Source of the DNA: Chrysoporthe austroafricana | Taxonomy: Eukaryota; Ascomycota; Sordariomycetes; Diaporthales; Cryphonectriaceae | Assembly (NCBI GenBank): GCA_001051155.2 | Contig: JYIP02000014.1 | Span: 405,182 to 469,181 of the forward strand | Direction of reading: 5' to 3' | DNA length: 64,000 nt | Part shown: positions 33,478-44,091 of the stretch, in pieces | How positions within the stretch are numbered: the stretch's first letter is position 1 | How the letters are laid out: every line of letters begins with the position of its first letter | Made by a program: the position numbers and the translations under genes | The notes under the pieces: model-generated | Database searches by the model: none | Seen by the model: only the letters and a program-made list of their open reading frames with translations | Told to the model about the DNA's origin: nothing

Positions 33478-34764
33478 TAGACGGATCAAGTCTGCAGTCG
33501 GTGGTTGCGTGAAGACTTTGGTGAGGAATCAGTCACTGAATTTCGCCTGGATATTGGGAGCGGGAAAAAGAATGGGATTAAATATTTCCAGATTCACGCC
33601 GAGCCTGTTGGAATCCTTGGTCTTCTGTGACTTTCCTCATTGTGTGAATCACACTTGCCCGCAGCAGAGTTGAGCCGGTAGGACTGGATGGGAGCCAATG
33701 AGCCATTGTTGGGCCAATCAGGTGTTGCCGCCACAGTGGCAGGTGGCCTGTCTCCTGTGCTGTCCGCTAGTTACTTCCTAGTTGCCTACTTCTAACTAAG
33801 GTGCCGCCTTTCATCTGAAGTGTGTTGGTGGAACCCTGAGGGTGACTTGCTAGATGGCGTGAATCACTGGCTAGGTCCAGACCAACAGGTTGCGTAGCCC
33901 CAAACAACAGCCAGGCAGTACAAACAAAGTGAATCACTGCTAGGCCACTGAGCGCGGAAGAAAGGTCAACCGAGCCTTACTGAGAGACACCTTGATCTTA
34001 ACCTGCTCGGGAGTGGCAAGTAGTCATCTTCTCTCCTGTTGTTAGACTCTCTTTCCTATAGTTGATCTATGACGCAAGTAACTGGGCAGACTCGTGGCTG
34101 GATGTCTACCTTTTGTTCAGGCAGCAACATGCTGTACTGATCAAACTTCAAGGTCAAACCAGCTGTTTCCTCAACATGATCGAGCAATTGCAGGCAAGAG
34201 AGGATACAGTCTGCAGGATGAATCCCTGCTTTGAATTTCTTCTACATCGTCACTGTTCTGACTCTGACCTGTTTGTTTATTTCGTTCTTTAACAAAAATC
34301 CATGATCCCTGACCCAACATACAGCATCCTGGTGCCTTGCCTCTTATCACGCTTCTTTCTTCGGCCCCGATACACAGATCCTTGGTCGACAGCCTTCGTC
34401 TATTCCTGACGACATGAACATTTGAATTGCTGATCAACACATCTCACAGAGATGGGTCAAATATAGCTGTTAGCTTGCAGATTCACTGCCCTCATTTCCC
34501 AAGTGATGAGTCCACCGAGTGCCGCTCCCCCTTCTGCAAGCGGCAGCAATCACCACACCATGACACGACCAACCCCTCCTGTTGGTGGCTCTTGTCCGTG
34601 GCTCGTGTGTTTGTATTACTTTGCCAAGGTTATGGATTTGAATGAGTTCTTCGATCGAATTCCAGTGAAGGAAGTATGCAGTTAATGAATTGTGTGTGCG
34701 TTGCGTTGAAAAGGCGATGAATATGCACGGGGGCTTCGATAGAATCCTGCTGACATAGATGTCG
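33478..34764. other. Intergenic with short GTGAATCACTG repeats
   Basis: No gene. The 11-mer GTGAATCACTG occurs at about 33859 and 33930, each followed by a GCTAGG-type segment, and a related GTGAATCACAC occurs near 33645. These may be relics of one small repeat. Confidence 0.45.
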
Positions 34765-34812
34765 ACCAATCGGGCGACCACTTAGGTGACCAATCAGACG
34801 ACCAATCAAGCG
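34765..34812. repeat. 12-bp minisatellite, four units, with CCAAT cores
   Basis: Four head-to-tail 12-bp units (ACCAATCGGGCG, ACCACTTAGGTG, ACCAATCAGACG, ACCAATCAAGCG). Three contain CCAAT. It lies about 115 bp past the PAN3 stop codon. Confidence 0.8.
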
Positions 34813-34927
34813 CCCAGTTGTCCACCGATGACGGAGGAGGGACCGGCCATGGCAGACCGCCAGGCGCCGTCAATCCACCACCCGTACCCCAGCCAGACCA
34901 CATCTGCATGTTTTGTTGCGTCGCCCC

Positions 34928-37040
34928 CTAGGCCCGCCTGTTGTGCTTCATGAGATCGGCAAATGCGCTGTTCACCTGTTTCTTCAGCTCCGCGTACGTG
35001 ATGATGAAATCTGTGTCGTTGTTCCTGCTCGTGAGGCGGATGCGGTCCGCCGAGCCCGCGTCCAGTTTGTTGAGACAGGTGAGCATGTGGCCCATGTCGA
35101 AGGTAGGGCGGCCGTGCTCGTCGACGCGGTGGAACACGTAGTCGCGGAAGAGCTTGAGCGTGTACCGCTCGCCGTTCTCGGACCAGGCCGGGTCGTTGTC
35201 GTACTCCTGCCGCTCGTTGATCATGCCCAGCTTCATCAGCAGGCGGACGAGGCGGCTGTTCTCGAGTTCGCGGTGGAGCTCGCCCGTCAGCGTGTCGGTG
35301 TACTGCAGGTTCTTGTCGAAGCACTCCGCCATGTGGTGCGGCATGCCCGTGATGAGCTGCTCGGCGCTCTTGACGCCCGGTGTGTTGAGGAGCCACTGCA
35401 CCAGGTCCCTCAGTGCCGATTCTCCCTTGGGCCCGGACTGGTACCTCCTGGCTACCATGGCCATCTCGGCCTCCAGGTCGACGAGCTGATTAGGTAGTTT
35501 TGCGTTCGCGAGGCACAAAATAAGCCGCCCCAGCTGGACGAAATCCTCCTGCTGCAGCTCCTTGGTCGACCGGTGGGCCTGGTACTGCACGACGTCGAGG
35601 ATGGCGCATGCGGTCAGCCGTATCCTGTTCTTGTCGGTGACGATGATCTTGCTGGGATCAAGACACCGGGCAGCGAGGTCCTTCGAGTGGATGGCCCTGA
35701 GCGCACTGGCGATCTGAACGACGTACGACCAGATCACATTCTCCGGGATCTTTGGGATGGTGGTCGGGCCGCGGTATCTGTGGTCCTTCTGGGGTTGTGT
35801 AAGGTGTACTTCGACGAGCGTCTGCGCGAGGGGAAAGTAGTCCTGGGCAAAGACGAGGGACCTGTCCCCGAACGCCGAGGTGGTGAAGGCGTCGTGCACG
35901 AAAACGACACTCCCGTTATGGATCTGCTTCCACTTCTTGATGGTCTCGATGGCCTGGGTGGCCTCACGGTCGCCCAGGCGGAAGTCCTGTATCCTGCGCA
36001 GGCAATACGCCCTACCCGTCTTTGTGGAAAATGCCTTGAACAGCCAACTCGTCCAGCCGAATATGCTCGTGTTCTTGCGGTGGGGGGTGTCGAGCTTGTC
36101 CAGCGGCACAAGAGAGTGGTAGTTCTCCAGCTGGATCGTGCTCGGTATCACCTGGAGAGCCGCGTGGGACTTCTTCTGCAGGTCCTCCCTAAGGTCATCT
36201 GGCATGAAGAAGTCGCGCGTCTGTCTCTGGTATGGCAGCAGATCTTCCCGGTAGGGCCCGATGTTGGCGTACAGGTGGTACGGCGGCGGCTGGAGTGGTG
36301 TGGTGTATGCGCCCTGGCCCTGATAGTACGCGGCGGCCGAGGGCCCAGCCATGCTCGTGTGGTCATTCGCATACGGGTTGTACTGGGGCGCGGCGACGGG
36401 CGCCTGGAAGGGGTCGTAGGACTGGATGTTGGACTCGGGGGTGACCGCCGCCGTAGCACTGGCGGTGCCGAGGTCGTAGTTGTTCTGCGGGGTGAACTCC
36501 TTGATCGCCGCCGGGTTGAAGAGGCGCTCGGGCTCGGGGGGAGCAGGCGTCGCGGCGCCGACGCCCCTGGGGGTGAAGACGGCGGCGCTCGCGGCCTGGG
36601 AGGGGAGGGTCGACTTCTTGGCGGGTGGCTGGGCCGTGAGGCTCGAGGGTGTGAAGGAGGGGGAGTCCCCGTTCAGGGCCTTCTTGCTCATGTCGGAACT
36701 GCTGCCGGCGTGGTTGTGGTTATTGCCGGGATGGTCGTGGTTGAAGTTGCAGCCTGAATTCTCGTAACGGCATTTGCCATATATTAGAATATTCCTACAG
36801 AGGGTGTCCTTGTCTGTGGAGGAGACGCGTGTCAGTGGCCTGACCACGACAAAGAGGGCGGTAGACGGCACGAGAACGCAGCGTGGCAAGCACCAAAGCT
36901 GGTACCGCGGCGCCCGTCTGAAAGGGGGCGGGGGAGGAGGGTGGACGGAACGGGTGGCTGTAGGCGGGCGCAGAGGACGTACCGCGTCCCTTGGGCCTGG
37001 GCGATCCGACCTGCCGGCGCAGGTCAGGAGTGCCGGCCAT
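34928..37040 (-). CDS. PAN3: PAN2-PAN3 deadenylation complex subunit PAN3
   Basis: Exons 37040-36983 and 36813-34928, 647 residues. The short first exon encodes MAGTPDLRRQVGSPRPKGR, the usual N-terminus of fungal PAN3; the 169-nt intron joins it to DKDTLCRNILIYGKC, a CCCH zinc finger (C-x8-C-x6-C-x3-H type). A PAM2-like motif (LFNPAAIKEFTP) that binds poly(A)-binding protein follows, then the pseudokinase domain (SLVPLD...GWTSWLFKAFSTKTGRAYCLRRI), in which the catalytic HRD is replaced (KDLAARCLDPSKIIV). A coiled coil and the C-terminal knob domain (LFRDYVFHRVDEHGRPTFDMGHMLTCLNKLDAG) complete the protein. It recruits the PAN2 nuclease to mRNA in the cytoplasm to trim poly(A) tails. Length and order match the family. 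Confidence 0.95.
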
Positions 37041-38493
37041 TGTTGACTCGACGTGCGTGCGGAGGGCGGAGGGACGCGCCGTCAGAGGGTGTGGCTCGCA
37101 AGGACAACGACAGCCCCTTGACCGGATCTACGACGCCTGGTTGGGAAGCGTGGGTCAGCAAAGGAGGCCCATGGGCGAGATGCCGGACCCGAGGTCGTCG
37201 CGGCGAGGCGGGGCGGGGCGGCGTCAACGTCGTCGATGTGGTCGGGTCGCGACTCGTAGACGGCGCGGGCGGTTCCTAATCGATAGTACTCGACGACGAT
37301 ACGGGATGCCGATAGTGTCGATAGCGGCGGGGGAGGGGGGAGGGGAGGGGAGGGGAGGGGAGGAGGGAGAGCACCGCCGCCAAGAATAGAACAACGCGGG
37401 CGGAGCAGCGTGCTTACTTGGACCTCAGAATCGTTTCCCATGGCCTATCGCGCTGAGGATGTTCTCGGCCCATGGGCTTGAATTTCGGAAACCTCGATCT
37501 GCACGCTGGGCTGGGCTGGAGGGATGGTGAGGAACAACGAGGCTGACGGCAAGGCTGAGGAGTCGACGGGGTGGTGGAGTGGACGGCAGCCCGCGACGAC
37601 TCGGGTGCGGTTGGCGACGTGTCGAGATCAAAGTTGTCTCTGGTGGTGGGCTGAAGGCGGGATGGGAACACTTCCCACCAGCAGCAGCAGCAGCCTTGGC
37701 AGTTGGAGTCGCAGTTGGCGTCTCCAGGCTTAGCGCATCAGGCGCACCAGCAGCCCCCGGCCCCAGCAGGATCCCAGTCGCTGCAGCGGTCTCGGCACGC
37801 CCCTGTCGCTGCCCTGCAGGCCCAGGGTTAGGGTGTTAGGCGCTGGCGCCGTCCGTACCACAGGTATATGGCAGGTTCCCGGTACCTCACCGTGTGCGTA
37901 GGCAGGCCTGGCCCTCTAGACTGCAGCACGCAGGAAAGCATCACGTGTGGCCGGCTGTCCTGAGCCTCTCCTCATGAAACGTGACACCCGGGACACGACG
38001 TCGACGATAGGCCTGTTGTGATGTTCGATATAGCTCTGGGGGTGCCCGTGCACGCCGCCTTCTAGGAGATCCCGAGGTGGTGGATCAGCCTGCAAGCAGC
38101 CACGCAGCCAGCGGATACCGCCAAGGGTGACGTCGGTTGGTCCCGACAATGACACTCTGACTCTGATCTACAGGTAGGGTACACCTGCTTCTGCACACGT
38201 TACCAGAGCCTAGCTCTCAGCTCCCCAAGAGTCGACCACCTACTCTGCCCTGCCGAGTGCGTGCTCAATACAGCCTCCTCGACAGATCCTCCATCCAGCC
38301 TCAAGCCCGCCGACTCCGACCCCCCTCAAAGCCCCAGAGTGGCCGCAGGAGTTGCGCTATCCAGGCACTTGCGTCGACTACGCCGCATCGACACATCGAC
38401 CCCGAGCTTTGATGGACTGCTGAGCACGCCACACCCACCATTGGAGGAAGGGGATCTCCGTACAGGGCTCACAGCGACTCGATCATCGTCGAT
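37041..38493. other. Intergenic upstream of divergent PAN3 and UBX genes; G-rich tract
   Basis: Contains the G-run repeat at 37329-37367 and a CAG-type tract near 37680. A minus-strand ATG at 37441 opens eight codons ending at a GTAAGC donor-like site; it might be an alternative upstream exon, but no acceptor joins it sensibly to PAN3. The right part is probably UBX promoter and 5' UTR. Confidence 0.4.
37329..37367 (+). repeat. (GGGGA)n tract, potential G-quadruplex
   Basis: A 39-base stretch of G3-G6 runs separated by single A's, more than six G-tracts in all. It lies about 290 bp upstream of the PAN3 start, with C-tracts on the PAN3 coding strand. Confidence 0.8.
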
Positions 38494-40158
38494 ATGGCCA
38501 GCGGGGCCGACGTCGACCTGGCCCAGCTGTCGCCCAGCCAGCAGGAGGCCCTACAGCAGTACACCCAGCTCACCAACCAGGAACCGAAGGACGCCATCCC
38601 TCTGCTCGAGAGGTCGCAATGGAACGTGCAGGTAAGGGCCCCTACCTCCCCCACCCCCGGGACCACGGCGTCGGCCCGCTGTGTGTCGCATCTCGAGTCT
38701 CGTGGGCGCTACTGACCTGCCTCCGATAAGATCGCAGTCACGAAGTTCTTTGACGGAGAGGGCCCCGACCCCGTCGCCGAGGCCCAGGCCCAGGCCGAAC
38801 ACATCCCACGAACGGCCGGCAGACACGAAAACCTTCAGGAGAGCTTCCACGCCCCTCCGGAAGGCAGGATACCGCGGGCACACCGGACGGAGCCCGCACC
38901 GCGCGTCGTCCTACGACCTACCAACGCCTGGCGGCCGCCGTGGCTGGTCGGGCTCTTCCTCATGCCCATCCAGCTGGGTTGGCGGCTCTTCTCGGTCCTA
39001 TTCCGGCCCATCTCCTACATCCTCTCCTTCCTGCCGCGGTCGCTCCGGCCGCGCGCCGTGTCGAACTCGATAACACGCGGCCTGCGGAACACGAACGGGA
39101 GGAAGATGCTGCTCCCGCGGGACTCGGCCGCGCGCTTCAAGAGGGAGTTCGAGGAGGAATACGGCAGCAGCGCCCTGCCCTGGTTCGAGGGCGGCTTCGC
39201 CCAGGCCCAGGACCTCGCCAAGAAGGAGCTCAAGTTCCTCCTCGTGGTGCTCATGTCCCCCGAGCACGACGACACTGCCTCCTTCGCGCACGACGTCCTC
39301 CTCTCCCCCGAGGTCACCGCCTTCGTCGCCGACCCGGCCAACAACATCGTCCTCTGGGGCGGTAACGTCCTCGACAGCGAGGCCTACATCGTCTCCAACG
39401 AGTACAGCTGCACCAAGTTTCCTTTCAGCGTTCTCATCAGCCTGACGCCCAAGGAAGGGAGCACGAGGATGGGCATCATCAAGAGGCTGGTGGGGCCGAT
39501 GGCCGCCTCCGCCTACCTGGCCGGCATCCGCGCCGCGATCGACAAGTACACGCCGGACCTGGAGGGCCTGCGGGCGGAGAGGGCCGCGCAGCAGTCGGCG
39601 AGAAATCTCCGGACCGAGCAGGACTCTGCGTACGAGCGCTCCCTGGCTAAGGACCGGGAGCGCGCCCGGCAGAAGCGCGAGGCAGAGAAGGTCGCCGCCG
39701 AGGCCGAGAGGAAGGCGCAGGAGGACGCGGAGCGGGCCGCGGAGAGGGAGCGCAGGAGGCAGATGTGGCGGCGGTGGCGCGCTACGACAATCGCGCCCGA
39801 GCCGCCGGCGGGCGGGGAGGACGTGGTGCGGCTGGCCGTCAAGATGCCCGAGGGGACCGGGGCGGGCCGGGTCATCCGCCGGTTCGCGGGCGCCACGACG
39901 GTGGAGGAGCTGTACGCCTACGTCGAGTGCTACGACCTCCTGCAGGCGCCGGCCGACGAGTCCGAGCTGGACGAGAAGTTCGCCGCCGGCGGGCCCGAGG
40001 GGTACGAGCACGTGTACGGGTTCCGGCTCGCGAGCGTGATGCCGCGCGAGGTCTTCGAGCCGAGTAGGGACAAGACCCTGCGGGAGACGATCGGCAGGAC
40101 GGGCAACTTGATTGTCGAGGATGTCGTGGAGGAAGAGGAAGAGGAAGACGAAGCATAG
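38494..40158 (+). CDS. UBX-domain ERAD factor, FAF2/UBXD8-like
   Basis: Exons 38494-38631 and 38731-40158, 521 residues. An N-terminal UBA-like domain (LSPSQQEALQQYTQLTNQEP, then AIPLLERSQWNVQIAVTKFFDG) spans the intron. A hydrophobic hairpin (PWLVGLFLMPIQLGWRLFSVLF, PISYILSFLP; about residues 115-150) should insert into the ER or lipid-droplet membrane. A thioredoxin-like UAS domain follows (KFLLVVLMSPEHDDTASFAHDVLLSP), then a long charged coiled coil (RERARQKREAEKVAAEAERK) and a C-terminal UBX domain (VVRLAVKMPEG...VIRRF). The Cdc48-binding loop, usually FPR, reads MPR here. The family recruits Cdc48/p97 to ubiquitylated ER proteins. The C-terminus is a run of Glu/Asp. Confidence 0.9.
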
Positions 40159-41318
40159 TGAAGAAGTAATTGAATCTATCAGTCTAAAGTCGTCGACATA
40201 TTGCCGCAGTGAACGGCAGAACAAGGCATGTGGTTCACCAACGAGGCACATTCACGAGACCGACCAACCAACCACGCATGGACCGAGCAACCTGGGCTAC
40301 AGGTCAACCGCCTTGACTGTAATCCCCGCTGTCTTCGTCAATGTCAAGCGCGCAAATTGCAGTCCAATTGCAGACCAGAGGGAACGGTCACCCGTTCTAA
40401 GCCCGAGCCCAGCAACCCCCCTCCAAACAAGCCTGAGACAGAAAAAGGGGAAGGAAAAAAAAAAAAAAGATGGTAAGGCATGGAAAAGAGTGGCCCAGGG
40501 ACAGTGCGCTTATATGCGGTGGAAATTCTTCTGGCCTTTGTATGTATGTATCCCTCTGGTAAACTGGCCACCAAAAGAAATCGCAGTCTCCCTCCCCTGT
40601 GGAGCGTGTTGTCGGCCTCCAGGAGCAACCTACCAGAGCAGACCGTAATAATCAAGGTGTCCCTGGACGGAGCTTACGCTGTGAAATAGGTTCCCCATCC
40701 AGGCTCGAAGGAGCGGGGGGGGGGGTACCGCGTGGATGTGCGGCCGCTTTCACGTCGTTGCTGTGTTTTGGGTCTCTTATTTTGTCGTGTAGAGGGGGAT
40801 AGCTGAACTTTCAGAAGAGGAGGAACCCATACTGAGAGGCGTATTAGAGAACAGAGTGCTAGATAAATAACAATGTAATATCCAAATGATCCTCCCAGGG
40901 GTTAGGATAGGGTGCTTGCAGGTTCGCCACTGTCAGGCTCGAAGGGGCGGCTTCAGTGACCGCATTGATCATATCGATGGACAAGGACAAGTAAGAGACA
41001 GCCGGTATTATTGACCTTGGCAAGCTAGCAAGCGATGATGTACGCGCAAGGTCGTCTACGATGATGTTCTGTCTATATCAACCTCAACATCCAAATCGGG
41101 CTGGCCAAAAGCGCACCCCTCCCCCGATTCTTTCTCTTCAGATCGACTGACACAACACCAGACAATATGCCAGCGTGATCCAGAAAACGGCTACTCAGCG
41201 GAGAACTCGTCGCACGACCCTTGTGTGTACCACACCATCACCAGAGAGTGCCGCTTCAAGGCGACCAGTGCGGTCTCCCTCAAAAGCACCAGCGGGCGCC
41301 GGGGGAGAGAAAGGGCGC
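40159..41318. other. Intergenic between convergent UBX and SHB17 genes
   Basis: UTR-like sequence with an A15-type run near 40457 and a G9 run near 40720. No supported exon. Confidence 0.5.
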
Positions 41319-42418
41319 CTAGTCCTTCCGCGCCTCCGCGATCGCCTCCTCCGGGCGCTCGACCTGGAACGCCCCGCCCAGCAGGATCGCGGGCTCGTGG
41401 ATGCTCTTGTGCTCATAGCTGAGGGTGCCGACGCCCCCGGCCTCCATCAGGAAGGTGGGCCCCTCCTGGAGCGTCTTGCCGACCCAGCGCATCGCGAAGG
41501 CGCGCAGGATATGCCCGTGGCCGAGGACGAGGACGTCGCCAGTGCCGTCGATGGGGGCGGCGGCGCCCGCAGAGGCGCTCATGTACGGCTCTTGGTACTT
41601 GGAGCGGATCTCAGCGATCAGGCGGTCCACACGGGCTGTCACCTGCTCGGGGGACCTTGGTGCGGTGTTAACAGGTGCATAGGTAGGATTACAGGGGACG
41701 AATGAGGGCGGCGAGGGGCGCTCACTCTCCGCCGGGGCAGCCATCCTTCCAGATGTCCCAGTGTTCTTCCAGGCCCTGCTCCTTCCGCAGCTTGCGGATC
41801 TCGGCGCTGGTGATGCCCTCGTAGTCACCGTAGTCCCACTCGCGGATGTCCTGGGTGATCTGGATGCGGGCGTTGCAAGCTTCGGGGGAGTCCGCCTCGG
41901 CCGGGCCGTGGGCCTTCCACGGCAGGTCCTTGAAGCCCAGGTTCAGCAGCTCGAAGGTGCGCTGGGCCCGCTTGCGGGGAGAGACAAATCTGCGATGTGT
42001 GAGTGAGTGGCAGGCTAACACCCCGGCATGAACGGAGAGAAAAGAAACATGGCCAGACACAGTTAATGTGGGGCTGGTCATGAGGACGAGACGGAGGCAT
42101 TAGATGCTCGCCAAGATCAGATGAGACGAGAGGAGTTGGTCACCCCCCACCCCCTTCCCCCTTCGATGCACGGCGGTCTTACTAGCAGTAAATGCAGGGC
42201 AGACAACAACATGCAGAGAACGAGACACTCGATACTAACATGTGCGTGAGCCTCTTGGGAACGATCAGCCGATCATTCCCGACCAACGCCCTCCCGGTGG
42301 CCCTGACCCTCTTCTCGCCATCGGCGGTGAGGGGGATATCGCTGACACCGGTGTGCTTCCCGCTCAGCGACCACTCCGTCTCGCCGTGGCGGCAAATGAA
42401 GACTCGCGGTGTCGACAT
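41319..42418 (-). CDS. SHB17: Sedoheptulose-1,7-bisphosphatase (histidine phosphatase family)
   Basis: Exons 42418-42240, 41989-41726 and 41655-41319, 259 residues, close to the yeast protein. The catalytic motif is [17 protein letters not shown] (phospho-histidine in RHG), followed by [16 protein letters not shown]. The substrate-specific segment ([17 protein letters not shown]) crosses intron 1 (250 nt, GTTAGT donor), then WDYGDYEG with the acid Glu, and the second catalytic His in [15 protein letters not shown]. The enzyme makes sedoheptulose-7-phosphate for riboneogenesis in the cytosol. Intron 2 is 70 nt. The reading frame and the domain order are complete. Confidence 0.92.
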
Positions 42419-43115
42419 GTTCGTGCTGGGCGTACCACCAGCTCCTGGCCCGTGCGTGTGTCGACGTTGTCTGTGGTGGTCGTCGTCGATGACGAAAGAG
42501 GAACTAATCCCCGACAGAGCCGAGGCATATGATAACTAGCGGCGCAGGACGAGACAGCCGTCGCCTAACCAGGGCTGGCTGGTCGCTGGCGCGCTGGCTG
42601 ACGGGCGCAGGTGGAGCGCAGCACCACTACTATAGCTAGCCAGGCCTAGAAGTGTGTGATGATTGGGGCCTGAGGCTGTCGCGACGGTCCGCGCTGGGCG
42701 GCAGCGAACCCACGCCGGGCCAGACCGGATCAGAGCAGATCTGCTGAGCTAACCAGCCTCCAACTGCGGGCGTCTAATCGAGAGGGTCAAGAGCTCCAGG
42801 GCCCAGAGGGTATTCACAATCCGTCCCTGCCGGGCGTAAGATAGCGATAGCGTTCACGTCCTGTTTCAGGAGACGCTTCAGGAGCTTGAGACCACCAAGA
42901 GGTGCCTCTCTGCGACAACTTGAGACGGATCGACCCGTGGCTGCTGTCTGGTGTCGAGCTATCTGCTGCCGCGAATGCGGTGTCGGCGTTTTCCAATCGA
43001 AAAATAAAGAAGTCGTCTCAATTTTAAACTACTTTTCTTCCCCGCCCCCCTTCCTAGAGAAATTCCCTCTTGACAAGTTGATTCCACAGTGTCGAACAAA
43101 CGTCATCACACAGCC
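42419..43115. other. Intergenic between divergent genes
   Basis: Promoter space of SHB17 and of the small protein at 43116; no coding exon. Confidence 0.5.
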
Positions 43116-43532
43116 ATGTCGACCTCTCCTAACCCCAACCCTACCGGGCGCTTACTAAGAGCCTTATCGATACCGCTGCTGGCGAGCCCTGCGAGCCTCC
43201 CTTCGCCCACCTCCGCTGCAGAAGACATCGAGCTGGATCTGCTCCCATCCCCACTGCACCGCGGCTCCCTGCGACGAAGGACTACAGCACCACCAACCAC
43301 GACAGCACCCATACCCGAGCCTTGGCCGCCAAGGCTGTCCTGGCCCGTGCAGGCGATCAGAAGAGGAGGAAGAGAAGGACGGCCAGACAGAGATCGCAGC
43401 AGGTCGAACAGCATCGTCTCCGACGCATCGTCGCTGTCGACCGTCTCGACCTACGAGCCGCGAGGGGCGAGCGCGTCGAGGACGAAGCGCGAGGCTGAGG
43501 CGGAAGCCGCCTGGAAGGGGTTCTGGGCTTGA
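43116..43532 (+). CDS. Small Pro/Ser/Arg-rich hypothetical protein
   Basis: A single-exon, ATG-started frame of 138 residues. The N-terminal half has GRLLRALSIPLLASPASLPSP and an acidic ELDLLPSP patch; the middle is Thr/Pro-rich; the C-terminal part has RSRSNSIVSDASSLSTVSTYEP, which looks like a phosphorylatable Ser-rich segment, and ends in an Ala/Glu helix with AAWKGFWA. No family recognised. Only about 100 bp separate it from the next gene on the same strand. Confidence 0.5.
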   Translation: MSTSPNPNPTGRLLRALSIPLLASPASLPSPTSAAEDIELDLLPSPLHRGSLRRRTTAPPTTTAPIPEPWPPRLSWPVQAIRRGGREGRPDRDRSRSNSIVSDASSLSTVSTYEPRGASASRTKREAEAEAAWKGFWA

Positions 43533-43635
43533 TAAAGAGAAAGGAAAAGGGAAGGGGAGCGAGGGACTCCAGCAGCCCTACCGAGATCTCGAGGTCTGAA
43601 AGAGAGAGGAAGAGATACCCAACACACCCTCAACC

Positions 43636-44091
43636 ATGCTGCCCCGGCGCCTCCCACGGCTACCAGCCCTCGCCGGCCCGCGCAGCGCCACCACCACCCG
43701 CCTCGTCTCGACCGCGCGCCGGGCCCCGCCCCCGCCGCGGGCGGCCCGCAGCCCCGCCGGCGCGGCCTCCCCCTCCCCCGCCCCTACCCCTACCGACGGC
43801 GCCCAGACCTTCCGCCGCGTCGTCCTAACCGGCGCCGTCGCCGTCGTCACCATCGCGGGCGCCGTCACGGGCGCCCGGCTCAAGATGGGCCGCGACGCCG
43901 CCCGGGAGCGCCGGCAGGTCCGGGAGCTGAGCCCCGGCGAGCGGATCGCCATGCTCGAGGACCGGCGCGCCGGGCTCGTGGCCCTGCGGGTGCCGCTGGA
44001 GAGGAAGCTGGCGGACCTGCGGGGGCGGATGGCTGCCGAGAAGAGGGCGGCGACGGAGGAGGAGGAGTCATCCAGGGCGCGGGGAGAGTGA
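43636..44091 (+). CDS. Putative mitochondrial single-pass membrane protein
   Basis: A single-exon frame of 151 residues. The first 40 residues are Arg/Pro/Ala-rich without acidic residues, as in a mitochondrial targeting peptide. A hydrophobic helix (VVLTGAVAVVTIAGAVTGA, about residues 62-80) is followed by a charged coiled coil (RERRQVRELSPGERIAMLEDRR...ERKLADLRGRMAAEKRAA). The layout resembles small inner-membrane assembly or organising factors, but I cannot name a family. Very GC-rich. Confidence 0.6.
   Translation: MLPRRLPRLPALAGPRSATTTRLVSTARRAPPPPRAARSPAGAASPSPAPTPTDGAQTFRRVVLTGAVAVVTIAGAVTGARLKMGRDAARERRQVRELSPGERIAMLEDRRAGLVALRVPLERKLADLRGRMAAEKRAATEEEESSRARGE

Noticed and set aside
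35573..36757. 394-codon plus-strand frame
   Set aside because: Val/Gly/Arg-rich shadow of PAN3 on the opposite strand.
37382..37441. Minus-strand ATG with eight codons and a GTAAGC donor as an upstream PAN3 exon
   Set aside because: The exon at 37040-36983 already encodes the usual PAN3 start; no acceptor links the upstream piece in frame.
38998..40251. 417-codon minus-strand frame
   Set aside because: Antisense of the UBX protein, which has clear UAS and UBX domains.
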